Source: Bacteroidota bacterium
GTDB lineage: Bacteria; Bacteroidota; Bacteroidia; Chitinophagales; Saprospiraceae
Assembly: GCA_016234735.1 (NCBI GenBank)
Contig: JACRAN010000091.1
Coordinates: 1-35,100 of the forward strand
Length of the DNA: 35,100 nt
Direction of reading: 5' to 3'
In this document: positions 1 through 7,412 of the stretch, piece by piece
How the letters are laid out: each line of letters opens with the position of its first letter
How positions within the stretch are numbered: position 1 is the first letter of the stretch
Notes under the pieces: model-generated
What the model saw: only the letters and a program-made list of their open reading frames with translations
The model's database searches: none
What the model was told of the DNA's origin: nothing
Position numbers and translations under genes: made by a program

Positions 1-621
1 AACCTCGGCCTCATCAAGGCTGCCCAGCGCTTCGACGAAACCAGGGGTTTCAAATTCATTTCCTACGCCGTTTGGTGGATCCGCCAATCCATCCTCCAGG
101 CATTGGCCGAGCAATCCCGCATCGTGCGCCTGCCGCTCAACAAGGTGGGTTCGCTCAATAAAATCAACAAGGCATTCTCCGAACTGGAGCAAAACTTCGA
201 GCGGGAACCTTCTGCCGAAGAACTGGCCACGCTGCTCGAAATTCCGACCGAAGAGGTGGAAACCACGCTCGGCGTAGCCGCCCGCCACGTTTCGATGGAC
301 GCCCCGTTCGTTGATGGCGAGGACAACTCCCTGCTCGACGTGCTCGAAAACCCGCACTCGCCGAAAACCGACCGGGACCTGGAGTACACCGAATCGTTGC
401 GCCTCGAAATCGAGCGCTCACTCAGCACCCTCACCGACCGCCAGATGGACGTCATCAAGCTCTATTTCGGCATCGGCGTAGAGCATCCCATGTCGCTCGA
501 AGACATTGGCGACAAGTTCGGCCTGACCCGTGAGCGGGTGCGCCAAATCAAGGACAAAGCCATCAATAAACTGCGCTCCGCCAACCGGAGCAAGTTGTTG
601 AAGCACTACCTGGGGGCTTGA
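1..621 (+). CDS. rpoD: RNA polymerase primary sigma factor RpoD/SigA, C-terminal part (5' end outside the window)
   Basis: The reading frame is open from base 1, so the gene begins upstream; 206 residues are visible. They cover the end of region 2, with the -10 recognition helix [11 protein letters not shown], then region 3, then region 4 with the helix-turn-helix [18 protein letters not shown] that contacts the -35/-33 element. This order and spacing is that of the housekeeping sigma-70 group, which directs RNA polymerase to most promoters. The protein ends KHYLGA, a typical end for Bacteroidota RpoD. The TGA stop at 619-621 is followed at once by the word-repeat inverted repeat and a long hairpin, probably the terminator. 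The C-terminal domain identity is certain; the N-terminal length cannot be judged. Confidence 0.97.
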   Translation, partial: NLGLIKAAQRFDETRGFKFISYAVWWIRQSILQALAEQSRIVRLPLNKVGSLNKINKAFSELEQNFEREPSAEELATLLEIPTEEVETTLGVAARHVSMDAPFVDGEDNSLLDVLENPHSPKTDRDLEYTESLRLEIERSLSTLTDRQMDVIKLYFGIGVEHPMSLEDIGDKFGLTRERVRQIKDKAINKLRSANRSKLLKHYLGA

Positions 622-764
622 CGATTTCGGATTTCGGATTTGCGATTTCGGAATAGGTGTTATCAGGATTCAAAGAGAAAAGGGTATGAAGCGTATCGCT
701 TCATACCCTTTTCTCTTTGTGGAAAGCGGGTTCTCCGAAATCCGAAATCTCAAATCCGAAATCG
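622..764. repeat. Word-repeat inverted repeat (GGATTTC type) enclosing the rpoD terminator
   Basis: Two 30-base arms at 622-651 and 735-764 are made of repeated GGATTTC-like heptamers. They are inverted relative to each other: both outer ends read CGATTTCGGATTT inward, and the inner 7 bases also match. The arms start at the base after the rpoD stop and end 5 bases before the stop codon of the convergent minus-strand gene. The 83-base loop contains an independent 23-bp hairpin. The same word occurs at 17915-18020 and 31567-31596. Confidence 0.85.
671..719. terminator. Perfect 23-bp hairpin between convergent genes
   Basis: Bases 671-693 and 697-719 are exact reverse complements (arm ends CAAAGAGAAAAGGG and CCCTTTTCTCTTTG) with a 3-base TAT loop. 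It lies 50 bases after the rpoD stop, in a convergent gap. There is no run of T after the stem, but the pyrimidine-rich descending arm and extreme stability make it a likely bidirectional terminator or 3'-end protecting structure. Confidence 0.75.
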
Positions 765-768
765 TATG

Positions 769-1752
769 TCAATCCAAAATCACCGCCCCGGTGTTGTTGG
801 TTTTGTCACATTCAAATTTGAACTGGTCGGAATCGAGTGAAAGAATCAGGCTTTTCATGTAGCGGGTTTTCTTGCGCACATCGAGCCGCATCCTGCCGGA
901 GTAGGTGTCGCCCGGCAGCAGGTCGCCAGATTGGCCGGACTGTGCTTTCACCATTTGGCCGCCCAGCGGCAGCGCCCCTCTCGACAGCACCGGCACCCCG
1001 GAAATGTAGGCTTTCACCACTAATTTTTCCTCTGAATTGCTCCCTTTTTCAAAGAGTTTAAAAATTCCTTGCCCCTTGTTTTCAATCGTGTATTCAACCG
1101 TGGCCGACTTGTCGTCCTGCTCGACGATGCGGAGTTGGTTGAAAAAAATATCGGGACAGTCCGCCGGGGTATTGGGCGATTCAGCAGAAGGCTGCACAGG
1201 TTCCTCCTCGCCGCCTTTGGCAGCAAATCCGGCCTCAACACTTTCCTTTTCCGCCGGTTCGATGGTGGCAAAACCGGCAGGTTTTTCTTCGGGCTTTCCC
1301 GGTTTTTGGAGAAGCACCACGGGAACTTTCAGTTCCTTGTCCCGTTGGATTTTGCCTGCTGCCAACACAAAATTATCGTCGTACAGCGCCTGCCGGAGAT
1401 TGTCGCGCAGGCCCCCTAATTTATTGTCGAAAAGCGTTGGGTCGAAGTTGATTTGCACCCAATGCTCCGTGCCTTTTTTACTGAAATCCACGTCCATCCG
1501 GCCAGAGTTGATGACCGTGAACCGCACCCTGACCCAATCATCCGTTCGTTTTACCACTTCAAAATTTGTGAGGTCGAGCCGGAAGCCGCGGTATTTGACG
1601 GTATCGTCTGAGGGGTGGGGCGAGAGCTGAGGGGTGAGGGGTGAGGGGTGAGGAATCGGTTGAAAAAAATCGGAGAATGCCAAACCTGCGATGCCTGCGG
1701 CAATGGAAAGCGAGAGGAAAAATATGTTTGCAGGTTTTAGATTCAAAAACAT
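769..1752 (-). CDS. Hypothetical secreted or membrane-anchored protein with two beta-rich domains
   Basis: The protein is 327 residues long. Residues 9-29 (IFFLSLSIAAGIAGLAF region) form a hydrophobic segment that could be a signal peptide or membrane anchor, so the rest would be periplasmic or surface-exposed. A Pro/Ser/His-rich stretch (about residues 32-48) follows; it is encoded by a heptamer word array. Two regions, about 50-150 and 200-327, look like beta-sandwich domains with phrases such as RVRFTVINSGRMDVDF and ATVEYTIENKGQGIFKL, similar in style to CARDB/Ig-like domains. They are joined by a Glu/Pro-rich linker. I do not recognise the family. It lies downstream of the Lrp-like gene on the same strand with a 118-base gap, and converges on rpoD. 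An alternative start inside the hydrophobic segment is unlikely. Confidence 0.7.
   Translation of the reverse strand: MFLNLKPANIFFLSLSIAAGIAGLAFSDFFQPIPHPSPLTPQLSPHPSDDTVKYRGFRLDLTNFEVVKRTDDWVRVRFTVINSGRMDVDFSKKGTEHWVQINFDPTLFDNKLGGLRDNLRQALYDDNFVLAAGKIQRDKELKVPVVLLQKPGKPEEKPAGFATIEPAEKESVEAGFAAKGGEEEPVQPSAESPNTPADCPDIFFNQLRIVEQDDKSATVEYTIENKGQGIFKLFEKGSNSEEKLVVKAYISGVPVLSRGALPLGGQMVKAQSGQSGDLLPGDTYSGRMRLDVRKKTRYMKSLILSLDSDQFKFECDKTNNTGAVILD
1610..1654. repeat. Heptamer array (GAGGGGT type) inside a coding region
   Basis: GAGGGGT-like units are repeated in tandem on the plus strand. The array is within the minus-strand gene 769-1752 and stays in frame, encoding the low-complexity linker HPSPLTPQLSPHPS just after the membrane segment. 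It resembles the intergenic arrays in unit length and G-rich composition, but has only one arm. Confidence 0.6.
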
Positions 1753-1870
1753 AGTCAGGAAACGCTAACTCCGCCCGGTTATTGAGAGGAAACCGGACGG
1801 TATTTTTCACAGAAGACGCCTGCCAGCGCTGCTTCAAAATCGTTTTTAAAAATGGTGGCAGGGCTTCCCT

Positions 1871-2344
1871 TCAAACTTCCTCGTCCGTCAAAATATCGAC
1901 TGGCCGGTTGATGCTTTCCTGAAGGGAAATGAAGGTTTCCGTGCGCTGGATGCCAGCGATTTTCTGGATTTTATCGTGCAGCACATCCCGCAGGTGGTCG
2001 GTGTCCCGGCAGTATATTTTGGCAAAAATGCTGTACAGGCCAGTCGTGTAGTATGCCTCCACCACTTCGGGGATTTTTTTCAACTCCTCGGACACAACGT
2101 CGTACAAGGAACTTTTATCAAGGTAAATGCCGAGGAAGGCGCAAATATCATACCCCAATCGCCCGTGGTCCACCACCAGATTGGCCCCCTGCACGATGCC
2201 CATGTCCCGCAGTTTTTTCATGCGCACATGCACCGTGCCTCCTGACACGTAGCCGATTTTTTTGGCAATGTCGGTGTAGGGCTGCTCCGCATCGGTCATC
2301 AACATGGAGAGGATAAGCTTGTCGGTTTTGTCAATTCCGTTCAT
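1871..2344 (-). CDS. Lrp/AsnC family transcriptional regulator
   Basis: 157 residues, the usual length of the family. The N-terminal winged helix-turn-helix (about residues 4-52) starts with IDKTDKLILSMLMTDA and includes the recognition part GGTVHVRMKKLRDMGIV. The C-terminal RAM/AsnC effector domain (about 65-145) contains VVEAYYTTGLYSIFAKIYC and ends near IQRTETFISLQES, as in family members that sense amino acids and assemble into octamers. Lrp/AsnC proteins repress or activate amino-acid metabolism genes and often their own gene. The effector is not deducible. The neighbouring protease gene is divergent across a 353-base gap that could hold operators; the secreted protein gene 769-1752 follows on the same strand. 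Confidence 0.92.
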   Translation of the reverse strand: MNGIDKTDKLILSMLMTDAEQPYTDIAKKIGYVSGGTVHVRMKKLRDMGIVQGANLVVDHGRLGYDICAFLGIYLDKSSLYDVVSEELKKIPEVVEAYYTTGLYSIFAKIYCRDTDHLRDVLHDKIQKIAGIQRTETFISLQESINRPVDILTDEEV

Positions 2345-2697
2345 AAATCCGGGTTGTGGCCATTGGGCAACGGGGTATTCGGATAGCCCATTGATGGCGT
2401 TTCATTTATTTTCAACAAAAATGCTTTTTTAAGATGATATTTTCAAAATGTGCTGGCGATATTTCCCGTAAATTGAGGATTCTGTAAAACTTTTAACAAA
2501 ACGGCACTGCTCCGTGCCACATTGCCCCCCCATTCCGTGGCCATTGAAGTTTTTTGTTTTCCTTGCAAACTTTAGGTGTGCCTGGTACATTATTATGGTT
2601 TGGCCACGGATTCAAGGCCGAATCCGACAGTTTGGCTTAGTTTTGTGGCAAAATAAATTTGACTCCCCTATCCGTTTCAAATACACTCCAACCCGGC
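2345..2697. other. Divergent intergenic region between the Lrp-like gene and the S41 protease gene
   Basis: This gap of about 350 bases has no convincing gene. It is AT-rich around 2400-2500 (runs such as TTTTTTAAGATGATATTTTC), as expected for a regulatory region. A TAGTTTTG at 2638-2645 fits the Bacteroidota -7 element for the plus-strand protease gene. A small hairpin (GGCAC/GTGCC, 2503-2518) is present. No clear minus-strand promoter was found for the regulator gene. Confidence 0.5.
2638..2645 (+). promoter_or_regulatory. Possible -7 element (TAnnTTTG) for the protease gene
   Basis: TAGTTTTG matches the Bacteroidota -7 consensus and lies 52 bases before the chosen ATG at 2698. No TTG at the right distance upstream (-33) was found, so this is weak. 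If it is real, the in-frame TTG at 2659 would still be transcribed, so it does not settle the start. Confidence 0.25.
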
Positions 2698-4359
2698 ATG
2701 AACAACGACATTTTACAAACGCCGAAAAAGTTAAAAATCTGGCTTCCCCTGCTCTTTTCATTGGTGCTGGTGGGGGGAATGCTGATCGGCACCAGAATGC
2801 AGTCCAACCCGCCAACCGTTGCCGCCATCGACGTGCCCAAAAACGAAGATTTGCCTCCCAGCGCCCTGGGCCAGGGCAAGTTGGAGGAACTCATCCGCTA
2901 CATCGAAGCCCGCTACGTGGACGACGTGAACAAGGACGAACTGGTGAAGGAAGCCATCGACAACATCCTTTACCAACTCGACCCTCACTCCAGCTACATC
3001 TCCGCCGAACAACTCAAGGAAGTGAACGAGCAACTCGAAGGCAGCTTCGACGGCATCGGCATCGAGTTCGTGGTGGTGGACGATACGGTGATGGTGGTGG
3101 CCGCCCTGGCAGGTGGCCCGGCAGAAGGTGCGGGCATCCTCTCCGGTGATAAAATCGTGCAGATTGAAGACTCCCTCACCGTCGGTGAAAATATTAATTA
3201 CGAAGGCATACTGTCAAAACTCAAGGGAGACAAAGGCTCGAAAATCGACATCGGCATTCTGCGGGGTTTGGAAAGAAAACTGCGCCGCTTTACCCTGACC
3301 AGGGACAAGATTTCGGTACACAGCGTCGAAGTCGCCTACATGCTCGACGAGGTGAGCGGCTACATCAAAATCAACCGTTTCAGCGCCAACACCTACGAAG
3401 AGTTCATGAAATCGCTCGAAGACCTCGTTGACAACCAGGGCATGAAGCACCTCGTCATCGACCTGCGCCAAAACCCCGGCGGCTACTTGCAGGAAGCGAC
3501 CAGCATCCTGAGCCAGCTTTTCAAGGAAAAAGACAAACTGCTCGTGTACACGGAGGGCAAAAACGTGCCCCGCAACGACTACAAGTCCACCGGCAGGCCA
3601 TTTTACGAAGTGGGAAACATCGCCGTGCTGACCGACGAAGGCTCGGCCAGCGCCAGTGAAATCGTTGCCGGGGCCATCCAGGACTGGGACCGGGGCATCG
3701 TCATCGGCAGGCGCTCGTTCGGCAAAGGGCTGGTGCAGGAGCAGTACCACCTGCGCGACGGCTCCGCCATCCGCCTGACCGTGGCCCGCTACTTCACGCC
3801 CTCTGGCCGTTGCATCCAAAAACCCTACGAAGGCCGTGAAGATTATGAAGACGATGTGGCCGGGCGCATAAAAAACGGCGAGTTGTACGGCGAAGAAGTT
3901 ATCGAACACGATGATACCACCCGGTACTTCACTAATGGCGGCAGGGTCGTGTACAGTCACGGTGGCATTCAGCCCGATGTGTTCATCCCGCTGGATTCCT
4001 TCCTGCTCAATCCCTACTACATCAAGCTGCACCAACACCTGCCCTCCTTCGCTTTCCGCTACCTTGAAACGAACCGGGCTGACATCGAAAAAACTTCACT
4101 GGTGGACTTTTCAAAAAAATTCACCGTGACGGACGGCGTGGCCAACGAGTTTCTTGATTTTGCGGTGAAACGAGGCGAAAAGCGCAATGGGCGCCAATGG
4201 AAAGCTGTCAAAAATGACATCAAATTAACCCTGAAAGCCTCCATCGCCCGGCACCTCTGGTCAGAAAAAGGCTACTACTACGTGATGAACGAGGACGATG
4301 CTGCCGTAAAAAAAGCGAAACAACTGCTACGGCAAGAGAGGCCGCTGACCTTGAAATGA
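2698..4359 (+). CDS. C-terminal processing peptidase, S41 family (CtpA/Tsp-like)
   Basis: 553 residues from the ATG at 2698. An in-frame TTG 39 bases upstream is possible but would put 13 extra residues before the membrane segment. Residues about 12-33 (LPLLFSLVLVGGMLIG) form an N-terminal anchor, so the protease works in the periplasm. A PDZ domain follows (about 100-195, with FDGIGIEFVVVDDTVMVV and the carboxylate-loop region). The S41 catalytic domain has GSASASE with the likely nucleophile Ser318, and the general base Lys343 in RSFGKGLVQ, 25 residues later as in Tsp/CtpB. YTPSGRCIQ-like and NPGGYL motifs are also present. The C-terminal region (about 400-553) is the longer tail seen in Bacteroidota members. 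Such enzymes degrade or trim periplasmic proteins from the C terminus. The stop overlaps the next start in ATGA. Confidence 0.93.
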   Translation: MNNDILQTPKKLKIWLPLLFSLVLVGGMLIGTRMQSNPPTVAAIDVPKNEDLPPSALGQGKLEELIRYIEARYVDDVNKDELVKEAIDNILYQLDPHSSYISAEQLKEVNEQLEGSFDGIGIEFVVVDDTVMVVAALAGGPAEGAGILSGDKIVQIEDSLTVGENINYEGILSKLKGDKGSKIDIGILRGLERKLRRFTLTRDKISVHSVEVAYMLDEVSGYIKINRFSANTYEEFMKSLEDLVDNQGMKHLVIDLRQNPGGYLQEATSILSQLFKEKDKLLVYTEGKNVPRNDYKSTGRPFYEVGNIAVLTDEGSASASEIVAGAIQDWDRGIVIGRRSFGKGLVQEQYHLRDGSAIRLTVARYFTPSGRCIQKPYEGREDYEDDVAGRIKNGELYGEEVIEHDDTTRYFTNGGRVVYSHGGIQPDVFIPLDSFLLNPYYIKLHQHLPSFAFRYLETNRADIEKTSLVDFSKKFTVTDGVANEFLDFAVKRGEKRNGRQWKAVKNDIKLTLKASIARHLWSEKGYYYVMNEDDAAVKKAKQLLRQERPLTLK

Positions 4360-4688
4360 GCATTTTCACAATGATTGCAAAAACACCACCCCCGCCCTAC
4401 TACGCCGTCATCTTCTCCAGCCTGCGCACCGACGTTGCCGAAGGCTACGCCGAAACCGCCCAACGCATGTTGGAACTGGCTGCGGAGCAACCGGGCTACC
4501 TGGGCGTGGAGGGCGTTCGGGAAGGGCTGGGCATCACCGTTTCCTACTGGGAGAGCCTCGAAGCCATCCGCCACTGGAAGCAGCAAACCGAACACCTCAT
4601 TGCGCAGCAAAAAGGCCGGACGGACTGGTACGCCGCCTACAAAACCCGCATCTGCAAGGTGGAGCGGGACTATGGTTTTGAAAAATGA
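4356..4688 (+). CDS. Antibiotic biosynthesis monooxygenase (ABM) fold protein
   Basis: 110 residues with the dimeric alpha-beta barrel pattern of the ABM family: YYAVIFSSLRTD strand, helix MLELAAEQPGYLGVEG, strand GITVSYWESLEAIRHWK, then a helix with HLIAQQKGRTDWYAAY. The phrases PGYLG and SYW.S.EAI.HWK are hallmarks of the heme-degrading/YgiN-like group found in many Bacteroidota. The actual substrate is unknown; many members are small oxygen- or heme-related enzymes or have lost catalysis. The start ATG overlaps the protease stop by 4 bases, pointing to translational coupling. A second in-frame ATG at 4371 is possible. The functional connection to the protease is unclear. Confidence 0.85.
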   Translation: MSIFTMIAKTPPPPYYAVIFSSLRTDVAEGYAETAQRMLELAAEQPGYLGVEGVREGLGITVSYWESLEAIRHWKQQTEHLIAQQKGRTDWYAAYKTRICKVERDYGFEK

Positions 4689-4770
4689 AAAAATGAAGCC
4701 TGCCTGTCAGCACCCTCTCCGTTTTCTTTCCTAAATTCCGCCGTTTTTCATCCTTTTTTTAAAAAAAAAC

Positions 4771-5952
4771 ATGAGCAACGGCAAAATCTCCCGCAAGCAA
4801 TTTCTCAAGACTTTCGGCGCAATGGGCGCTGGCGCGATATTGGCGCCCATCATCGGCAAGGCCGAGGGGCTTCATTTCACAGACCGCAAAATCAAAGTCG
4901 GCATCATTGGTTGCGGCAGCGTGAGCAACATGTACCTGCCACACCTCAGCAAGTCGCCCTACGTGGAGCTGGTCAGCGCCTGCGACATCATCCACGAACG
5001 GGCCATCAAGCAGGCTGAGAAGTTCAAAGTGCCAAACCACTACCCACACATCGACCAGATGCTGGCTGGGGCGCCTTTCGACCTGCTGGTGAACACCACC
5101 GACATGCAGGAGCATGGCCGCCTCAACCAACTGGCGCTCAACGCAGGCCGCCATGTCTGGAGCGAAAAACCCATGGCCAACAGCTACAAGGAAGGCCGGG
5201 CGCTGCTCGATTTTGCCATCTCCAAAAACCTGCGGCTTTGGGGCGCACCTGCCGTGGTCAACAGCCCACAGTTTGCCTTCATGGCCAAGGCGCTCAACGA
5301 GGGCAAGCTGGGCAAAATGGCTGCCGCCCACGCCCACTACGGCCATACCGGGCCGGGCTGGTCGGCATTTTTTTATGAAAAAAACGGGGGAAGCCTCCCC
5401 GACCTCGGTGTGTACAACATCGCCACCCTCACCGGGCTGCTCGGCCCGGCCCTGGCCGTGACGGCCATGACGAGCATCGTGACCCCGGAGCGCACGGTGG
5501 ACAACAAGGGCAAAATCAAGGTGGAGGCTGAGGACAATGCCATGCTGCTGATGGACCACGGCAACGGTGTGCTCTCGCACGTGCAGTGCGGCTTCAACTA
5601 CTTCGACCCCTTCGGCCACGAGGGCAGTGGACAGGACCGCCCGACCATCCTGCTCTGGGGCACGCAGGGCAACATGGCCATGATTGGCTACGACTGGGCA
5701 CCCTTCGGCGTCCACCTCGCCAACGACTGGGACAAACCGGAAGGCGAGCGCTTCGTGCCCGACCCCGGCGACTACGTCTGGCAGCAGGGCGCATCGGTCA
5801 TCGCCGAGAGCCTCGTGAGCGGCACCGAGCCGCTCATCGCTGCCGAACATGCGCTGCATGTGCTGGAAATCATCGAGGCAACCCGCAAATCCGGCAAAAG
5901 CGGCAAGCGGGTGATGTTGAAGTCGAAGTTTAAGTTTCCGGTAGTGAAATAA
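4771..5952 (+). CDS. Tat-exported Gfo/Idh/MocA family oxidoreductase
   Basis: 393 residues. The N terminus has a twin-arginine-like signal with RK in place of RR (SRKQFLKTFGAMGAGAI), so export of the folded, cofactor-loaded enzyme is likely. The Rossmann domain begins about residue 41 with VGIIGCGSVSNMYLPHL (GxGxxx nucleotide-binding loop). The family motif EKPMANSYKEG follows at about 131, with the Lys that usually takes part in catalysis. The C-terminal alpha/beta domain includes GGSLPDLGVYNI, where the conserved Asp and nearby His of the family are expected. Members oxidise sugars, sugar acids or inositols with NAD(P), or act as glycosidases by an oxidation mechanism. The substrate here is not deducible. 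The homopolymer T/A tract just before the ATG stands in for a ribosome binding site. An amidohydrolase gene follows. Confidence 0.92.
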   Translation: MSNGKISRKQFLKTFGAMGAGAILAPIIGKAEGLHFTDRKIKVGIIGCGSVSNMYLPHLSKSPYVELVSACDIIHERAIKQAEKFKVPNHYPHIDQMLAGAPFDLLVNTTDMQEHGRLNQLALNAGRHVWSEKPMANSYKEGRALLDFAISKNLRLWGAPAVVNSPQFAFMAKALNEGKLGKMAAAHAHYGHTGPGWSAFFYEKNGGSLPDLGVYNIATLTGLLGPALAVTAMTSIVTPERTVDNKGKIKVEAEDNAMLLMDHGNGVLSHVQCGFNYFDPFGHEGSGQDRPTILLWGTQGNMAMIGYDWAPFGVHLANDWDKPEGERFVPDPGDYVWQQGASVIAESLVSGTEPLIAAEHALHVLEIIEATRKSGKSGKRVMLKSKFKFPVVK

Positions 5953-5955
5953 GTT

Positions 5956-6022
5956 GGTATTGGGAATTAGGTATTGGGTATTGCGAGATGCCCCAATACC
6001 CAATTTCCAATACCCAATTTCC
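5956..6022. repeat. Word-repeat inverted repeat (GGGTATT/GGGAATT type)
   Basis: The left arm 5956-5983 consists of GGTATTGGGAATTAGG-like units. The right arm 5993-6022 is its inverted counterpart (CCAATACCCAATTTCC-like units). The loop is about 9 bases, so the transcript could form a long hairpin between two plus-strand genes. The array starts 4 bases after one gene and ends 8 bases before the next start. It creates a spurious ATG at 5988 that extends the downstream frame. Confidence 0.8.
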
Positions 6023-6029
6023 ATTCCCC

Positions 6030-6851
6030 ATGCTCGACACCCACGTCCATTTCTGGCAGTACAATCCGGTGCGGGATGCCTGGATTGACGACTCGATGCA
6101 GGTGCTGCAACGGGACTTCCTGCCCGCCGATTTGGAACCGAAACTGGCCGCCCACGGTATCTCCGGCTGCGTGGCCGTGCAGGCCGACCAGTCAGAGGCG
6201 GAGACGCATTTTCTGTTGCAATTGGCTGATATTTATGATTTTATAAAAAAAGTGGTGGGCTGGACCGACTTGCGTTCGCCCTACGTGGCGGAGCGGCTGG
6301 CTTATTTTTCCCAGTTTGAAAAACTGGCAGGCTTCCGCCACATCGTGCAGGGCGAGGCGGACGTGAATTTTTTGCTCCGCAAAGATTTTTGCCGGGGCGT
6401 GGCAGGGTTGGAGGCGCCTGGTTTTACCTACGACATCCTCGTTTTCCCGCACCAATTGGGGGCGGTGCTGGAGTTCGTGCGGCGTTTCCCCAACCAAAAA
6501 TTCGTGATTGACCACCTCGCCAAGCCGTACATCCGGGACGGCTACTACGACGGCTGGGCGGCGTTGATGCTGGAAATTGCCGGGGAAGAAAATGTGTGCT
6601 GCAAAATCTCCGGCATGGTGACGGAGGCCGACCGGCACGGCTGGAAACAAGACGATTTTCGACCCTACCTCGACCTCGTGACGGAGGCGTTCGGCACCCG
6701 GCGGCTGATGTTCGGCTCGGACTGGCCGGTGTGCTTACTGGCGGGCAGCTACGGCGATGTGACGGGAGTGGTTCGGCGGTATTTTGGCAGCTTTTCAGCG
6801 GATGAGCAGGCGGGCATCATGGGTAGGAATGCGATGGAATTTTATGCTTAA
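6030..6851 (+). CDS. Amidohydrolase family 2 protein (TIM-barrel hydrolase, lactonase-like)
   Basis: 273 residues from the ATG at 6030. The in-frame ATG at 5988 lies inside the repeat and would add a repeat-encoded peptide, so 6030 is preferred: it opens MLDTHVHFW, with the DxHxH metal/active-site start of the family. Further marks are CVAVQADQSEAET, FVIDHLAKP with the conserved His, and MFGSDWPV near the C terminus with the catalytic Asp. This is the group that contains L-rhamnono-/L-fucono-lactonases and related 2-pyrone or dicarboxylate lactonases. With the Gfo/Idh/MocA oxidoreductase upstream, a sugar-to-lactone-to-acid route is a reasonable inference, although the oxidoreductase is probably exported and this protein has no signal. 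Its stop TAA overlaps the convergent gene's stop in TTAA. Confidence 0.9.
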   Translation: MLDTHVHFWQYNPVRDAWIDDSMQVLQRDFLPADLEPKLAAHGISGCVAVQADQSEAETHFLLQLADIYDFIKKVVGWTDLRSPYVAERLAYFSQFEKLAGFRHIVQGEADVNFLLRKDFCRGVAGLEAPGFTYDILVFPHQLGAVLEFVRRFPNQKFVIDHLAKPYIRDGYYDGWAALMLEIAGEENVCCKISGMVTEADRHGWKQDDFRPYLDLVTEAFGTRRLMFGSDWPVCLLAGSYGDVTGVVRRYFGSFSADEQAGIMGRNAMEFYA

Positions 6852-7351
6852 ACCACCCTTTCAAACACCTTGTCCACCGAAATCTCAATCCCGGTAGCAG
6901 GGTCAACGAGGTTGCCGGAACTGAAGTAGAGGTTACTGTCCGGAAGCAGGACATGGATGGCTTTGAAGGCAGGAACGACAATCCAGGCGGATTTCACGCC
7001 GTTGGGGAAATATTGCTTCCTGATTTTGAGCGCCATCGCTTCCAGCGATTGGCTGGGCGACAAAATCTCAATGGTGGTGATGGGCATTTCCGTTTCTTTC
7101 GCCTGCATTTTTGACCAATCGAACTTTTCCGAACGGGGGTAGATGCAAATATCGGGGGTAGTGCCAGGCTCTGTGGCAAGACTCACCTCTGTTGGGAAGT
7201 CGTACAGATTTCCATAGCCCTGTTCGAGCAGAAACCCAATGAAATGTTGCAGGATACCGTGTAGTTTGTTTGGCATAGGCTTGTTGCGTTCCGTTTCGTA
7301 ATCAGGCTCGAACGTTTGGATTTCTTCGGTAAAAACGTCGTCTTTCAGCAT
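6848..7351 (-). CDS. Uma2 family protein (PD-(D/E)XK nuclease-like fold)
   Basis: 167 residues from the ATG at 7351 (MLKDDVFTEEI). An upstream in-frame start at 7402 would lie before the likely promoter and adds an atypical hydrophobic segment, so it is not used. The Uma2 pattern is present: HGILQHFIGFLLE helix, TEVSLATEPGTTPDICIYP with the acidic PD, then ITTIEILSPSQSLEAMALK, where the E and the following SPSQS form the nuclease-like E-x-LSPS core. The family is very common in Cyanobacteria and in some Bacteroidota. Its cellular role is unproven; mobility or DNA-repair functions have been suggested. It converges on the amidohydrolase gene with stop codons sharing bases 6849-6850. Confidence 0.88.
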   Translation of the reverse strand: MLKDDVFTEEIQTFEPDYETERNKPMPNKLHGILQHFIGFLLEQGYGNLYDFPTEVSLATEPGTTPDICIYPRSEKFDWSKMQAKETEMPITTIEILSPSQSLEAMALKIRKQYFPNGVKSAWIVVPAFKAIHVLLPDSNLYFSSGNLVDPATGIEISVDKVFERVV

Positions 7352-7370
7352 AGTTGAATATTTTTCCTGA

Positions 7371-7398
7371 CAAATATAACGAATTAGCAGCACCCAAA
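7371..7398 (-). promoter_or_regulatory. Candidate promoter of the Uma2 gene
   Basis: On the minus strand TATATTTG (7378-7371) is an exact TAnnTTTG -7 element. TTTG at 7398-7395 could be the -33 element, but the 16-base spacer is shorter than the usual 19-20. The predicted transcript would start about 7364, just upstream of the ATG at 7351, which supports that start. Confidence 0.35.
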
Positions 7399-7412
7399 CC
7401 ACTTGTTCTTCC

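Noticed and set aside
640-840. Plus-strand open frame after rpoD
   Set aside because: It is translated from the inverted repeat and hairpin and runs into the antisense of the next gene; no protein-like pattern.
1773-1800. Imperfect hairpin between the Lrp-like gene and the secreted protein gene
   Set aside because: The stem has mismatches and no U tail on the minus strand, so I do not call it a terminator.
5988-6029. Extended start for the amidohydrolase
   Set aside because: The extra 14 residues are encoded by the word repeat; the family normally begins at the DTHVHFW motif directly after ATG 6030.
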